This document shows, piece by piece, positions 1 to 5,245 of a stretch of 6,173 nt of DNA. Made by a program: the position numbers and the translations under genes. The DNA lies in the NCBI GenBank assembly GCA_012799115.1, contig JAAZLY010000105.1, positions 1-6,173 on the forward strand, in the 5' to 3' direction. Position 1 is the stretch's first letter. Every line of letters begins with the position of its first letter. The DNA comes from Bacillota bacterium (GTDB lineage Bacteria; Bacillota; Limnochordia; Darwinibacteriales; Darwinibacteriaceae). The notes under the pieces were generated by a model that ran no database searches, was not told the origin of the DNA, and saw only the letters and a list, made by a program, of their open reading frames with translations.

Positions 1-552
1 AAAATTCGGAATTTGTGGTGCTGCGTGCATCTGTCGACCAATTCCATGTCCGACAAAATCCCGAACTACAGAAAAGCCATCTTCTTCAGCACGTTTTTGC
101 ACAGCATGGGAGATATCAGAAAGGCGGTTACCGACCTTGGCTTGTTCGATGCCCCGAAACAGAGCTTCTTCTGTGGCTTGGAGCAAATTACGAACCTCGG
201 GTTCAACCTCACCCACAGGATAGGTCCAAGCGCTATCGCCACAAAATCCATCGACAAACGCCCCAATATCTACACTGATTATCGATCCTTCTTCAAGGAC
301 AATATTTTTGCTGGGGATCCCATGAACAACGACCTCATTGACGGAAGCGCATATCGAAGCGGGATACCCTTGATAACCTTTAAATGCCGGAATTGCATTT
401 TGCTTGAGGAGAAACTCCTCCACAGCCCTGTCTAGATCAAGGGTTGATATGCCGGGCCTTATTAACTCTCCAACCAATGCGTGGGCCTGAGCGACGACCC
501 TGCCCGCTTCGCGCATGGATTGAATCTCCTCAGCAGATTTCAGTATAATCAT
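1..552 (-). CDS. map: Methionine aminopeptidase type I, 5' part (cut by window edge)
   Basis: Cytosolic metalloenzyme that removes the initiator methionine from nascent proteins. The frame is open from the ATG at 552-550 to base 1, giving 184 residues. Type I Map is about 250 residues, so roughly 65 C-terminal residues lie outside. Visible motifs are the N-terminal MREAGR (13-18), FKGYQGYPAS (57-66), VNEVVVHGIP (71-80, with His77), the metal-ligand aspartates Asp95 (VDIGA) and Asp106 (GDSAWTYPVG), and His169 in GHGIG, with a second conserved His176. The two glutamate metal ligands expected further on are not in the window. There is no N-terminal SH3/zinc-finger extension. The start matches the Bacillus form (MII-K-), and its ATGA overlap with the adk stop predicts translational coupling. 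After His176 the usual Glu is Ala (HAAP instead of HExP). Identity is very secure. Confidence 0.97.
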   Translation of the reverse strand, partial: MIILKSAEEIQSMREAGRVVAQAHALVGELIRPGISTLDLDRAVEEFLLKQNAIPAFKGYQGYPASICASVNEVVVHGIPSKNIVLEEGSIISVDIGAFVDGFCGDSAWTYPVGEVEPEVRNLLQATEEALFRGIEQAKVGNRLSDISHAVQKRAEEDGFSVVRDFVGHGIGRQMHAAPQIPNF

Positions 553-1226
553 CGTACCTCACCCACATCTTCGTCTCCTACAAACATCTGTAGAAAATGA
601 TCTACATCTGCGAAGACCTCGTCTATGGGGCGCACTCCGTTAATACTAAACAGTCGACCATCCTGAGCGTAATAATGAAGAACAGGATGGGTTTGTTGCA
701 TGTAGACGGCCAGCCTTCTCCGAGCGGTTTCTACCGTATCATCGCTACGGCGATATAGCTCCCCTCCGCATGTATCGCAGATGCCCTTGCCCTTAGCTCT
801 GTAGTGTTCCAGGTGATAAACTGCACCACAACTGCTACACATCCGCCTCTTGGCAATTCTCTCAATTGCTTCTGCCTGCGTGACCCGAATATCAAATGCG
901 CCCTGCACATCCAAGCCGCTCTCCGCTAGAAGGCGATCGAGTTCTCGGGCCTGCAACACTGTCCGGGGAAATCCATCAAGGATCCACCCCTTCTTACAAT
1001 CCGGTCGGGCAATTCGCTCATGAACAACCTGAAGGGCAAGCTCATCGGGGATCAACTCTCCCCGGCTGATATACCTGTCAGCCTCTTGCCCCAAATCAGC
1101 ACCTTCGGCTATGGACTCGCGAATAATGCTACCTGTGGAGATATGGGGAATGCCATACTTCTCTGACATTCGATCTCCTTGGGTACCCTTACCCGCACCG
1201 GGCAAGCCCAGCAACACCAATCGCAT
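549..1226 (-). CDS. adk: Adenylate kinase, long form with zinc-binding lid
   Basis: Catalyses ATP + AMP to 2 ADP in the cytosol. The protein has 225 residues. The P-loop GLPGAGKGT is at 7-15, followed by the AMP-binding region (Thr31, Gly32, Arg36), DGFPRT at 84-89 and Arg127-Arg128 before the lid. The lid has four cysteines, Cys130, Cys133, Cys150 and Cys153 (CxxC-16-CxxC), which is the structural zinc site of the Gram-positive type, and it ends in RSDD (160-163). The lid is followed by the conserved TxxxRR segment and a C-terminal NGVRPIDEVFADV. Two oddities: the usual STGD motif reads STGS (Ser33), and the protein extends about 10 residues past the usual end in an acidic tail (VGDEDVGEVR) whose codons carry the map ribosome binding site. 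The ATG at 1226 has AAAAGGAGG (1243-1235) 8 nt upstream. It lies 15 bp after secY. Confidence 0.98.
   Translation of the reverse strand: MRLVLLGLPGAGKGTQGDRMSEKYGIPHISTGSIIRESIAEGADLGQEADRYISRGELIPDELALQVVHERIARPDCKKGWILDGFPRTVLQARELDRLLAESGLDVQGAFDIRVTQAEAIERIAKRRMCSSCGAVYHLEHYRAKGKGICDTCGGELYRRSDDTVETARRRLAVYMQQTHPVLHYYAQDGRLFSINGVRPIDEVFADVDHFLQMFVGDEDVGEVR
553..560 (-). promoter_or_regulatory. Short-spaced ribosome binding site for map, inside adk
   Basis: GAGG at 560-557 on the minus strand lies only 4 nt before the map ATG, within the last codons of adk. The spacing is shorter than at the other junctions of the window. With the ATGA stop/start overlap, this suggests map translation depends on ribosomes finishing adk. 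Confidence 0.5.
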
Positions 1227-1234
1227 CTGCCTTT

Positions 1235-1243
1235 CCTCCTTTT
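1235..1243 (-). promoter_or_regulatory. Ribosome binding site of adk fused to the secY stop codon
   Basis: Minus-strand AAAAGGAGG begins on the two A bases of the secY TAA stop (1244-1242) and ends 8 nt before the adk ATG. A ribosome terminating on secY therefore covers the adk SD site. Confidence 0.8.
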
Positions 1244-2513
1244 ACTTCAGGAAACCTTCGTAGTGCCTCATGAGCAAGTGGGCTTCAATCTGCTGCATTG
1301 TTTCAAGTGCTACGCCTACAATAATCAACATACCAGTACCGCCAAACGAAAGGATGTTGGAAGGAATTCTGGTTATTGCACCTACAACAAATGGTAGAAC
1401 GGCGATGCCAGCCAAGAAGAATGCTCCCGGCAACGTGATTCTAGATAGAATCTTATCCAAATAGTCTGAAGTGGGTTTTCCAGGTCTAAGGCCTGGAATG
1501 TAGCCACCATTTTTCTTCATGTTCGTAGCAACCTCAATCGGGTTGAAGGTTACTGCGGTGTAGAAATAGGTGAAGAAAAACACCAAGATAACGAAAATCA
1601 AGTTGTAACCAAAGGAACCGTAGTCAAGCCAACGATCCACAAATGCCTTCACTCCAGGAATGAACTGAGCGAGAGTGAGGGGGAAGGTCAAGACAGATGA
1701 TGCAAAAATGACCGGAATAACCCCTGCTTGGTTGACCTTGAGCGGAATATGAGTAGACTGGCCACCATAGACCTTACGACCTACCACGCGCTTAGCATAC
1801 TGGACAGGAACTCTGCGTTCGCCTCTGGTAATTAGGACGACTGCTGCAATCACAAGAACTGTGATCAACAGGTACACGATCAAACTTGCAACGTGTAACC
1901 CGCCTTGGCCAACGGCTCTGAAAGCATTGAGATATTGTGTAGGCATAGCCGCCACAATGTTTACAAAGATGAGCAAAGATATTCCATTGCCAATACCTTT
2001 TTCCGAGATTTTCTCCCCCAGCCACATGGTGAACATGGTACCGGCTGTAAGGGTCAGAGTAATCAGAGTCAGACCAAAGAAGTTCGGATTCGCTACAACA
2101 CCCCAGGAACGAGCCATGGCAGTGGTTCCTACCGCTTGAACCAGGGCTAAGACAACTGTTGCATAACGAGTGTACTGAGCAATGATTTTCCGTCCTTCAG
2201 GCCCTTCTTTAGACAACTTCTCTAAGCTAGGCACGACAATGGACAACAAGTTCATGACAATCGACGCTGTAATGTATGGGCTTACACCCTGCGCGAATAC
2301 AGTAAATCTTTCCAAAGCTCCCCCGGTGAAAAGGTTCAAGAAGCCAAAGAGATTTCCACCGTCAACCCCTAATTGTTGGGCTAACCCTACTGCGTCCACA
2401 CCAGGAACTGGCACAAACGAGCCAATTCTGTAGACAGCAAGTAGGGTGACGGTATAGAGGATCTTTCTCCTCAGATCGGGGATTTTCATTGCATTTTTCA
2501 ATGCAGCTAGCAA
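1242..2513 (-). CDS. secY: Preprotein translocase channel subunit SecY
   Basis: Central pore of the SecYEG translocon, which moves or inserts proteins through the cytoplasmic membrane with SecA or the ribosome. The protein has 423 residues, normal for the family, with about ten hydrophobic helices (roughly 18-38, 71-95, 115-135, 147-167, 176-196, 207-229, 260-283, 301-323, 363-383, 391-409). Recognisable segments are N-terminal KIPDLRRK (10-17), the plug region near 55-66 (LFGFLNLFTGGA), SPYITASIVMNLL (78-90), GEKISEKGIGNGISLLIF (166-183), the cytoplasmic loop RGERRVPVQYAKR (230-242) and the loop GGYIPGLRPGKPT (336-348). That last loop holds the arginine known in E. coli to matter for SecA function. 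The start is TTG at 2513-2511, directly after the rplO stop and preceded by a strong SD inside rplO. The product begins MLAALKNAMKIPDL, as expected for the family. No truncation is seen. Confidence 0.98.
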   Translation of the reverse strand: MLAALKNAMKIPDLRRKILYTVTLLAVYRIGSFVPVPGVDAVGLAQQLGVDGGNLFGFLNLFTGGALERFTVFAQGVSPYITASIVMNLLSIVVPSLEKLSKEGPEGRKIIAQYTRYATVVLALVQAVGTTAMARSWGVVANPNFFGLTLITLTLTAGTMFTMWLGEKISEKGIGNGISLLIFVNIVAAMPTQYLNAFRAVGQGGLHVASLIVYLLITVLVIAAVVLITRGERRVPVQYAKRVVGRKVYGGQSTHIPLKVNQAGVIPVIFASSVLTFPLTLAQFIPGVKAFVDRWLDYGSFGYNLIFVILVFFFTYFYTAVTFNPIEVATNMKKNGGYIPGLRPGKPTSDYLDKILSRITLPGAFFLAGIAVLPFVVGAITRIPSNILSFGGTGMLIIVGVALETMQQIEAHLLMRHYEGFLK

Positions 2514-2954
2514 CTAGATCACCTCTACTGTGCCGCCAGCCTTTTCGATTTTGGCTGCTGCCGATTTTGTGAAACTGTGAGCCTGCACCGTCAAAGCCTG
2601 ATTGATCTCGCCATTGCCGAGAATCTTAATCCCATCGTTCACTTTCTTGACAAGCCCAGATTCAATCAAGAGTTCGGGAGTGATCACTGTACCCGGTGCG
2701 AACCGATTCAGGTCATTCAACTTGACTTCAGCGTATACTTTTTGAAACACATTCGTGAATCCACGCTTAGGCAGTCGCCTGACGAGAGGAGTTTGGCCTC
2801 CTTCAAAGTATGGACCCTTGCCACCACCGGAGCGCTGACCTTGACCCTTATGGCCTCTGCCAGAGGTCTTGCCCCAACCAGAAGCTATTCCTCGGCCTAC
2901 TCTTTTCTTTCTATGCGTGCTACCTTCTGCGGGTTTAAGTTCATGAATCCGCAC
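2514..2954 (-). CDS. rplO: 50S ribosomal protein L15
   Basis: Large-subunit protein that binds 23S rRNA late in assembly. At 146 residues it has the family length. The N-terminus MRIHELKPAEGS (1-12) leads into the long basic glycine-rich extension (about 17-52, with GRGIASGWGKTSGRGHKGQ), then a globular C-terminal domain ending in KIEKAGGTVEVI (135-146). The start is GTG (2954-2952), with AGAGGGGGT (2969-2961) 7 nt upstream of it. The start agrees with the family N-terminus M-[KR]-[LI]-H-[ED]-L. The gene lies 17 bp after rpmD and ends on a TAG that touches the secY start codon, so rplO and secY are probably translationally coupled. Confidence 0.98.
   Translation of the reverse strand: MRIHELKPAEGSTHRKKRVGRGIASGWGKTSGRGHKGQGQRSGGGKGPYFEGGQTPLVRRLPKRGFTNVFQKVYAEVKLNDLNRFAPGTVITPELLIESGLVKKVNDGIKILGNGEINQALTVQAHSFTKSAAAKIEKAGGTVEVI
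2517..2525 (-). promoter_or_regulatory. Extended ribosome binding site of secY embedded in the end of rplO
   Basis: Minus-strand GAGGTGATC is complementary over nine consecutive bases to the common bacterial 16S rRNA 3' tail (GATCACCTC). It is encoded by the rplO codons for Glu-Val-Ile (144-146). GAGG ends 8 nt before the TTG start of secY. This decides the start: a TTG abutting the rplO TAG rather than the later in-frame ATG at Met9. Confidence 0.85.
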
Positions 2955-2960
2955 ACTTAC

Positions 2961-2969
2961 ACCCCCTCT
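2961..2969 (-). promoter_or_regulatory. Ribosome binding site of rplO (GTG start)
   Basis: AGAGGGGGT on the minus strand, with 7 nt between the G run and the GTG at 2954. It sits in the 17 bp spacer after rpmD and supports the non-ATG start. Confidence 0.7.
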
Positions 2970-2971
2970 GC

Positions 2972-3154
2972 CTAGTCTAATTCTTCCACTTCAACCAAAT
3001 GTCGAACTTTGTGGAGCATACCCCGAATTGCTGGGTTATCATCATGCACAACGGATGTACCGAGCTTTCTCAAACCAAGGGCTGCTACGGTATCCTTTTG
3101 GTCTTGTGCGTAACCAATAACACTCTTTTTGTACGTTACCTTCAACTTTGCCAC
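2972..3154 (-). CDS. rpmD: 50S ribosomal protein L30
   Basis: Small large-subunit protein of 60 residues, the usual bacterial length. It begins MAKLKVTYKKSVIGY and carries the family core DTVAALGLRKLGTSV (21-35) and IRGMLHKVRHLVEVEE (43-58). The start is GTG at 3154-3152, with a GGGGG run (3167-3163) 8 nt upstream that begins on the last base of the rpsE TAG. It lies between rpsE (12 bp spacer) and rplO (17 bp), the standard spc order. Nothing is missing or unusual apart from the start codon. Confidence 0.97.
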   Translation of the reverse strand: MAKLKVTYKKSVIGYAQDQKDTVAALGLRKLGTSVVHDDNPAIRGMLHKVRHLVEVEELD

Positions 3155-3162
3155 AACTTTCG

Positions 3163-3167
3163 CCCCC
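3163..3167 (-). promoter_or_regulatory. Ribosome binding site of rpmD (GTG start)
   Basis: GGGGG on the minus strand, sharing its first G with the rpsE stop codon TAG (3169-3167) and ending 8 nt before the rpmD GTG. It is less canonical than GGAGG, but no better candidate lies nearby. Confidence 0.6.
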
Positions 3168-3670
3168 TAACCTAAGATTTCTCCGGGAGTCTTCCCGCGA
3201 AGCCGGGCCACATCATCCACGGTTCTTAGGCTGCTAAGCCCTTTTAGTGTCGCCCTCACAACGTTAATGGGGTTGGAAGAGCCCAGGGACTTGGTCAACA
3301 CATCCCGTACACCGGCTGATTCTAAAACAGCACGTACTGCTCCACCTGCAATAACTCCTGTACCTTCCGAAGCCGGTTTTAGCAAAACCCGTGCTCCACC
3401 ATACGTTTCCGTAACGGCGTGAGGAATTGTCGTTTTGACCATTGGTACTTCGATCATATTCTTCTTGGCTTCTTCTGTAGCCTTGCGGATGGCTTCAGGA
3501 ACTTCCTTTGCCTTGCCTAGGCCCATGCCTACCATACCATTGCCGTCTCCAACGACCACCAAGGCACTAAAGGAACGAGTCCGACCACCTTTAACGGTCT
3601 TCGAGACAGGGTTAATATTAACTAAGCGCTCTTGTAGCTCTACGCCACTTGTTTCAGTTCGTTTCGACAA
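3167..3670 (-). CDS. rpsE: 30S ribosomal protein S5
   Basis: Small-subunit protein near the mRNA entry region, involved in decoding accuracy and, in known bacteria, in the response to spectinomycin. With the start proposed here (TTG 3670-3668) it has 167 residues, matching the Bacillus length. It contains ELQERLVNINPVSKTVKGGR (11-30, with the KGGR loop at 27-30), the double-stranded-RNA-binding-like N-terminal domain FSALVVVGDGNGMVGMGLGKA (34-54), KEVPEAIRKA (55-64) and the C-terminal domain with SEGTGVIAGGAVRAVLE (101-117). A longer reading starts at GTG 3691, abutting the rplR stop, and gives 174 residues. Its first codons (CAA GGG AGG) are themselves the SD for the TTG, and no good SD precedes the GTG, so the shorter form is preferred. 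Confidence 0.96.
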   Translation of the reverse strand: MSKRTETSGVELQERLVNINPVSKTVKGGRTRSFSALVVVGDGNGMVGMGLGKAKEVPEAIRKATEEAKKNMIEVPMVKTTIPHAVTETYGGARVLLKPASEGTGVIAGGAVRAVLESAGVRDVLTKSLGSSNPINVVRATLKGLSSLRTVDDVARLRGKTPGEILG

Positions 3671-3678
3671 GTTCGTTT

Positions 3679-3687
3679 CCCTCCCTT
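3679..3687 (-). promoter_or_regulatory. Ribosome binding site that decides the rpsE start
   Basis: AAGGGAGGG on the minus strand lies just after the rplR stop codon. GGGAGG ends 9 nt before TTG 3670. If translation began at GTG 3691 this purine tract would be coding and the start would have no comparable SD. Confidence 0.75.
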
Positions 3688-3691
3688 GCAC

Positions 3692-4057
3692 CTAAAATTC
3701 CAAGCCACCTTCACGGGCACCGTCTGCTAAAGCAGCAATTCTGCCGTGATAAATGTAGCCGCCACGATCAAATACAACTTGTGTGATACCTGCCGCTTTA
3801 GCCCGCTCGGCTAATGCAAGCCCGATTTCTTTGGCTGCTTCTTTGTTCCCTGTGGAGCCCAACTTTCCACGCAGTTCAGGTTCTACAGAGGAGGCAGAAA
3901 CCAAAGTGTGTCCAATGCTATCGTCAATGATTTGAGCGTGAATATGATGTAGGCTACGATAGACATTGAGTCTTGGACGCTGTGCGGTTCCAACCACACG
4001 TTGCCTTAAACGCTTGTGTCTACGCTCCCTCGCTTCACGCCGACTATACTTGGCCAT
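3692..4057 (-). CDS. rplR: 50S ribosomal protein L18
   Basis: Large-subunit protein that binds 5S rRNA together with L5 and helps anchor it in the central protuberance. It has 121 residues from ATG 4057. There is a very basic N-terminal tail (KYSRREARERRHKRLRQR, 3-20), then GTAQRPRLNVYRS (23-35), HIHAQIIDD (38-46) and the C-terminal core FDRGGYIYHGRIAALADGAREGGLEF (from 96). Two consecutive ATG codons (4060 and 4057) could start it. The SD core GGAGG (4069-4065) is 4 nt from the first and 7 nt from the second, so the second is preferred; the other choice only adds one Met. It follows rplF closely and its TAG is followed at once by the rpsE ribosome binding site. Confidence 0.97.
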   Translation of the reverse strand: MAKYSRREARERRHKRLRQRVVGTAQRPRLNVYRSLHHIHAQIIDDSIGHTLVSASSVEPELRGKLGSTGNKEAAKEIGLALAERAKAAGITQVVFDRGGYIYHGRIAALADGAREGGLEF

Positions 4058-4062
4058 CATTT

Positions 4063-4072
4063 ACCCTCCCTT
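4063..4072 (-). promoter_or_regulatory. Ribosome binding site of rplR fused to the rplF stop codon
   Basis: AAGGGAGGGT on the minus strand uses the two A bases of the rplF TAA (4073-4071). Its spacing favours the second of the two adjacent ATG codons as the rplR start. Confidence 0.75.
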
Positions 4073-4610
4073 AAGCTTTACCTGCTTTGCCTGCTTTTCT
4101 GCGCACTTTTTCACCTTCATAACGAACACCCTTACCCAAGTAAGGTTCAGGTCTTCTGAAGTCGCGAATGTTGGCAGCCGTTTGACCAACGAGCTCTTTA
4201 TCAATACCCTTGACAGAGATCTTAGTTGGTGTTGTTACTTCAATTTCAATACCTGGTGCTGGATCTACTTCGATGGGATGAGAGTAACCCAATGACAACA
4301 CAAGTTTATTTCCCTGTTTTGCTGCCCTGTACCCTACTCCGACAATCTCGAGATTGCGAGTAAATCCTACCGTTACCCCTTGAACCATGTTCGCAATCAA
4401 AGTACGAGTCAGTCCGTGGAGGGAACGGTGTTCTTTGTTATCACTAGGTCTGGTTACGTTGATCACACCCTCACCCAGTTCAACCTGCATCTCAGGATGG
4501 AATTCTCGACTGAGGCTACCCTTTGGGCCTTTGACGTCGATAACGTTGCCGTTAATCTTGACCTCAACACCTGCAGGAACCTCGATTGGAGCTCTTCCTA
4601 TTCTGGACAT
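4071..4610 (-). CDS. rplF: 50S ribosomal protein L6
   Basis: Large-subunit protein near the factor-binding (sarcin-ricin) region of 23S rRNA. At 179 residues it has the normal length. It begins MSRIGRAPIEVPAGVEV, shows the duplicated two-domain layout, with GFTRNLEIVGVGYRA (82-96) opening the second half, and ends with the conserved RNA-binding segment RRPEPYLGKGVRYEGE (152-167). The last eight residues form a Lys-Ala-Gly tail (KAGKAGKA) encoded by a 9-bp tandem repeat. ATG 4610 has AAAGGAGGGG (4625-4616), which begins on the rpsH stop codon, with 7 nt spacing. Spacers are 13 bp to rpsH and 10 to 13 bp to rplR. Confidence 0.98.
   Translation of the reverse strand: MSRIGRAPIEVPAGVEVKINGNVIDVKGPKGSLSREFHPEMQVELGEGVINVTRPSDNKEHRSLHGLTRTLIANMVQGVTVGFTRNLEIVGVGYRAAKQGNKLVLSLGYSHPIEVDPAPGIEIEVTTPTKISVKGIDKELVGQTAANIRDFRRPEPYLGKGVRYEGEKVRRKAGKAGKA
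4077..4094 (-). repeat. Two-copy 9-bp tandem repeat in the 3' end of rplF
   Basis: Minus-strand units GCAGGCAAA and GCAGGTAAA lie side by side, encoding Ala-Gly-Lys twice, and a more degenerate third unit (4103-4095) precedes them. They form the Lys-Ala-Gly tail of L6. Such a tract could vary in copy number by slippage. Confidence 0.6.
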
Positions 4611-4615
4611 TCTTT

Positions 4616-4625
4616 CCCCTCCTTT
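4616..4625 (-). promoter_or_regulatory. Ribosome binding site of rplF fused to the rpsH stop codon
   Basis: AAAGGAGGGG on the minus strand starts on the two A bases of the rpsH TAA (4626-4624) and lies at optimal distance (7 nt after GGAGG) from the rplF ATG. Confidence 0.8.
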
Positions 4626-5022
4626 ACCAAACGTAGCAAATTACTTCGCCGCCAACGCCCTCTTTACGAGCACTGCGGTCTGTCATGATTCCTCGAGACG
4701 TTGATAAGATAGCCACACCGAGGCCACCTAACACTCTTGGAACTTCATCCTTATTTGTATAGACTCTCAAGCCAGGCTTGCTAATACGCTTGATGCCTTT
4801 AATGATCTGGCCTTTGTTAGAGTCATACTTCAAGTACACACGAATAGTGCCTTGCTTATCATTCTCCAAAACTTTGTACTCTCTAATGAATCCCTCGTCC
4901 TTGAGAATCCGAGCTAATTCTTCCTTAAGCTTTGAACGGGGAATATCTACCGATTCGTGCTTCACGGAGCTTGCATTCCGAATCCGTGTGAGCATATCCG
5001 CAATTGGATCAGTCATTACCAT
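4624..5022 (-). CDS. rpsH: 30S ribosomal protein S8
   Basis: Primary 16S rRNA-binding protein of the small-subunit platform. In E. coli it also represses the spc operon by binding mRNA at the rplX-rplE junction. At 132 residues it has the Bacillus length, with N-terminus MVMTDPIADMLTRIRNA (1-17), GIKRISKPGLRVYTN (76-90) and the C-terminal RNA-binding signature STSRGIMTDRSAR (107-119) ending GGEVICYVW. Two in-frame ATGs exist, at 5022 and 5016. GGAGG (5035-5031) is 8 nt before the first and 14 before the second, so the first is chosen, in line with the Bacillus N-terminus MVMTDP. It lies 23 bp after rpsN and 13 bp before rplF. Confidence 0.98.
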   Translation of the reverse strand: MVMTDPIADMLTRIRNASSVKHESVDIPRSKLKEELARILKDEGFIREYKVLENDKQGTIRVYLKYDSNKGQIIKGIKRISKPGLRVYTNKDEVPRVLGGLGVAILSTSRGIMTDRSARKEGVGGEVICYVW

Positions 5023-5029
5023 TCAGGAA

Positions 5030-5038
5030 ACCTCCTTT
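5030..5038 (-). promoter_or_regulatory. Ribosome binding site that decides the rpsH start
   Basis: AAAGGAGGT on the minus strand, in the 23 bp spacer after rpsN, pairs well with the 16S tail. Its 8 nt spacing selects ATG 5022 over ATG 5016. Confidence 0.8.
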
Positions 5039-5045
5039 CGGACCC

Positions 5046-5231
5046 CTACCAGCTGGATTTGGTTACTCCAGGAATCTGCCCTTCGTTAGCATATTTCCGG
5101 AAGCATACACGGCACATTTGAAAACGGCGCATGTAACCACGGGGACGCCCGCAAATTCTACAACGATTCACTTGGCGCACTTTGAATTTTGCATTACGCT
5201 GCGCCTTGACGATCATTGATTTCTTCGCCAC
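5046..5231 (-). CDS. rpsN: 30S ribosomal protein S14, zinc-binding (type Z) form
   Basis: Small-subunit head protein. The 61-residue length and the zinc ribbon Cys24-x2-Cys27 ... Cys40-x2-Cys43 place it in the short, zinc-dependent class (also called rpsZ or rpsN1), not the longer cysteine-free class. Landmarks are MAKKSMIVKAQRN (1-13), CRICGRPRGYMRRF (24-37), MCRVCFRKYA (39-48) and the family C-terminus GQIPGVTKSSW (51-61). The start is GTG 5231-5229, with AAAGGAGAG (5245-5237) upstream. The gene lies in its usual place between rplE (13 bp) and rpsH (23 bp). A zinc-independent paralogue, found elsewhere in some Firmicutes genomes, cannot be assessed here. Confidence 0.98.
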   Translation of the reverse strand: MAKKSMIVKAQRNAKFKVRQVNRCRICGRPRGYMRRFQMCRVCFRKYANEGQIPGVTKSSW

Positions 5232-5236
5232 AATAT

Positions 5237-5245
5237 CTCTCCTTT
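5237..5245 (-). promoter_or_regulatory. Ribosome binding site of rpsN (GTG start), touching the rplE stop
   Basis: AAAGGAGAG on the minus strand starts on the final A of the rplE TGA (5247-5245). GGAG lies 7 nt before the rpsN GTG, which supports that non-ATG start. Confidence 0.7.

Noticed and set aside
13..435. Plus-strand open frame of 140 codons
   Set aside because: It lies opposite map, which matches the Map family along its whole visible length. It has no recognisable motif and no convincing ribosome binding site.
1227..1241. Possible terminator or promoter between secY and adk
   Set aside because: The spacer is only 15 bp and is taken up by the SD site; there is no stem with a U tract.
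1792..2025. Minus-strand frame of 77 codons inside secY
   Set aside because: It is a different frame of the same strand within a conserved transmembrane protein, with no family resemblance.
2577..2975. Plus-strand frame of 132 codons opposite rplO
   Set aside because: It is an antisense shadow of L15 whose composition mirrors the glycine- and lysine-rich codons of the real gene.
3671..3691. Longer S5 reading from GTG 3691
   Set aside because: The added codons are the ribosome binding site for TTG 3670, and no comparable SD precedes the GTG.
3966..4295. Plus-strand frame with hydrophobic start, spanning the rplR-rplF junction
   Set aside because: It is antisense to two certain genes. The apparent signal-like stretch comes from the complement of basic codons and the SD site.
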